Shown here: positions 4,556 to 5,916 of the stretch, piece after piece
How the letters are laid out: the number at the start of each line of letters is the position of its first letter
How positions within the stretch are numbered: the stretch's first letter is position 1
NCBI GenBank assembly: GCA_937888665.1
Contig: CALBET010000672.1
Span: 1 to 5,916 of the forward strand
DNA from: an uncultured Acidobacteriota bacterium
GTDB lineage: Bacteria; Acidobacteriota; Vicinamibacteria; Vicinamibacterales; UBA8438
Length of the DNA stretch: 5,916 nt
Direction of reading: 5' to 3'
Made by a program: the position numbers and the translations under genes
The notes under the pieces: model-generated
The model's input: only the letters and a program-made list of their open reading frames with translations
Told to the model about the DNA's origin: nothing
Database searches by the model: none

Positions 4556-5881
4556 TTACGATGCGTCTCGTTCGGGTAGCCCGGGCAGGTTGTAGAACGC
4601 CGCGGCACCCGGATACCTGGCTCGGGCTCCGAGCCGCCGTTCGATGCGCAAGAGCTGGTTGTACTTCGCGGTCCGATCCGTGCGGCAGAGCGACCCGGTC
4701 TTGATCTGTCCCGCGTTGGTCGCTACCGCCACGTCGGCAATCGTGGTGTCCTCGGTTTCGCCCGAGCGGTGCGAAATAATCGCGGTGTACCTGGCCTGCT
4801 GTGCCATCTCGATCGCGGCCAGCGTCTCGGTCAGGGTGCCAATCTGGTTCAGCTTGACGAGAATCCCGTTGGCGACTGATTCGCGAATACCGCGCTCGAA
4901 GATCTCCGTGTTGGTGACAAACAGATCGTCACCGACAAGTTGCACCCGTGTCCCCAGTGCGGTCGTGAGTTCGGACCACCCGGTCCAGTCGCTCTCGTCG
5001 AGTCCGTCCTCGATCGACAGAATCGGGTATCGATCCACCAACCGGCGGCACCAGTCGACCATGTCTGAGGAGGTGCGCTCCGCATCACCGTCAGCGGACA
5101 GTCGGTACCGCGCGGTCTGCTTGTCATACAGCTCGCTCGCGGCGACGTCCAGCCCGAGATAGACGTCGTCGCCGGGACGATACCCGGCCCGCTCGATCGC
5201 CACCAGCAGCATGTCGAGTGCCGCCTCGTTCGACTCGAGATTGGGGGCAAAGCCGCCCTCATCACCGACCGCGGTCTGATGGTGCTGCTCCTGCAACACG
5301 GTACGCAGGCAGTGAAAGATCTCGGTGCCCACCCGCAACGCCTCTGAAAAACTGGGCGCCCCGACCGGGATGACCATGAATTCCTGGATGTCGACGTTGT
5401 TGTCGGCATGGGCGCCGCCGTTCAGCACGTTCATCATCGGGACGGGCAGGTCGCACGCCTCATCGCCGCCAAGATACTCGTACAACGGGAGGTGGGCCGC
5501 CGCCGCGGCAGCCTTCGCGACCGCGAGTGACGCACCCAGGATGGCGTTCGCGCCGAGCCGTCCCTTGTTCTTGGTACCGTCAAGGTCCCGCAACGTCCCG
5601 TCGATCGTGCCTTGGCTCGTTGCGTCCAGCCCGACCAGCGCGTCGCGAATCTCCGTGTTCACATGCCCGACGGCCAGGGTCACGCCCTTCCCGCCATAGC
5701 GCCTCTTGTCACCGTCCCGCAGCTCGACCGCTTCGAGCTCGCCCGTCGACGCACCCGACGGCACCGCCGCCCGCCCGGTTGCTCCCCCACTCAAGGCCAC
5801 CTCGACCTCGACGGTCGGGTTCCCCCGGCTGTCGAGAATCTCCTGGCCCACGACGCTCGCAATCACACGGTCCTCGTTCAT
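4556..5881 (-). CDS. eno: Enolase (phosphopyruvate hydratase, EC 4.2.1.11)
   Basis: The enzyme converts 2-phosphoglycerate to phosphoenolpyruvate in glycolysis and the reverse in gluconeogenesis, as a cytoplasmic Mg-dependent enzyme. The 441-residue product is close to the usual 420-435 and looks complete. The N-terminal domain holds ILDSRGNPTVE (15-25) and the mobile loop PSGASTG (41-47). In the barrel domain are E167 and E208 (NNVDIQEF and VGDEGGFAPN), Mg ligands D245, E291 and D318 (GLDVAAS, SIEDGLDE, VGDDLF), catalytic lysine K343 in VKLNQIGTLTET, the SHRSGETED loop (370-378) and K394 in GQIKTGSLCRTDR. All expected active-site residues are present, so it should be active. A cysteine (C399) sits in GSLCR where many homologues have P-C or S. 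The start ATG 5881 has GGAG 7 bases upstream. The stop is TAA. It is first in the minus-strand run seen here; genes upstream lie outside the window. Confidence 0.97.
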   Translation of the reverse strand: MNEDRVIASVVGQEILDSRGNPTVEVEVALSGGATGRAAVPSGASTGELEAVELRDGDKRRYGGKGVTLAVGHVNTEIRDALVGLDATSQGTIDGTLRDLDGTKNKGRLGANAILGASLAVAKAAAAAAHLPLYEYLGGDEACDLPVPMMNVLNGGAHADNNVDIQEFMVIPVGAPSFSEALRVGTEIFHCLRTVLQEQHHQTAVGDEGGFAPNLESNEAALDMLLVAIERAGYRPGDDVYLGLDVAASELYDKQTARYRLSADGDAERTSSDMVDWCRRLVDRYPILSIEDGLDESDWTGWSELTTALGTRVQLVGDDLFVTNTEIFERGIRESVANGILVKLNQIGTLTETLAAIEMAQQARYTAIISHRSGETEDTTIADVAVATNAGQIKTGSLCRTDRTAKYNQLLRIERRLGARARYPGAAAFYNLPGLPERDAS

Positions 5882-5888
5882 TCACTCT

Positions 5889-5892
5889 CTCC
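5889..5892 (-). promoter_or_regulatory. Ribosome binding site of enolase
   Basis: On the minus strand GGAG, within GGAGAGAG, lies 7 bases before ATG 5881. This confirms the enolase start at MNEDRVI. Only 24 bases remain beyond it before the window edge, and no promoter can be judged there. Confidence 0.7.
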
Positions 5893-5916
5893 AACGCTCG
5901 TGCGATACCGATAGCT

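Noticed and set aside
1..5916. CRISPR array, tRNA or rRNA genes
   Set aside because: No regularly spaced direct repeats and no recognisable tRNA or rRNA sequence were seen on either strand.

Overview
This is a GC-rich bacterial window. It holds three intact genes on the minus strand (right-hand three quarters) and a stretch of gene debris on the plus strand (left fifth). I recognise protein types I associate with soil Acidobacteriota, particularly Vicinamibacteria-like genomes: a secreted family ending in a conserved HWEG / HLVER / FEYACHEGN block, a secreted kinase-like protein, and palindromic intergenic repeats with CCTGAAGG and GGCAAGGCT cores. The lineage is inferred from recall, not from a database search. 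The outer-membrane barrel protein shows that the organism is diderm.

Layout. 1-143: C-terminal end of a plus-strand protein cut by the window edge, probably a beta-propeller of the SMP-30/gluconolactonase type. 191-706: remnant of a secreted acidobacterial-type protein; its signal peptide, a short internal motif and its C-terminal half survive, separated by a stop, a frame change and deletions. 707-829: nothing recognisable. 830-985: fragment of a hydroxylaminobenzene mutase (HabA)-like membrane protein, missing both ends. 970-1113: a short unidentified coding-like stretch in another frame that begins where the HabA similarity stops. 1114-1385: no gene; it contains inverted repeats and a relatively AT-rich patch. 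1386-3044 (minus): secreted protein of unknown function with a full set of protein-kinase-like motifs. 3045-3130: spacer with two palindromes. 3131-4402 (minus): Omp85/BamA-superfamily beta-barrel without POTRA domains. 4403-4555: spacer with a double palindromic repeat. 4556-5881 (minus): enolase, complete, with a good ribosome binding site.

The three minus-strand genes run in the order enolase, outer-membrane barrel, kinase-like protein, with gaps of about 153 and 86 bases, so they may be co-transcribed. Enolase is core glycolysis and is probably an incidental neighbour. The barrel and the kinase-like protein are both predicted to be exported and are the most plausible functional pair. This pair is the best candidate here for an undescribed system; the pairing itself is inferred from adjacency only.
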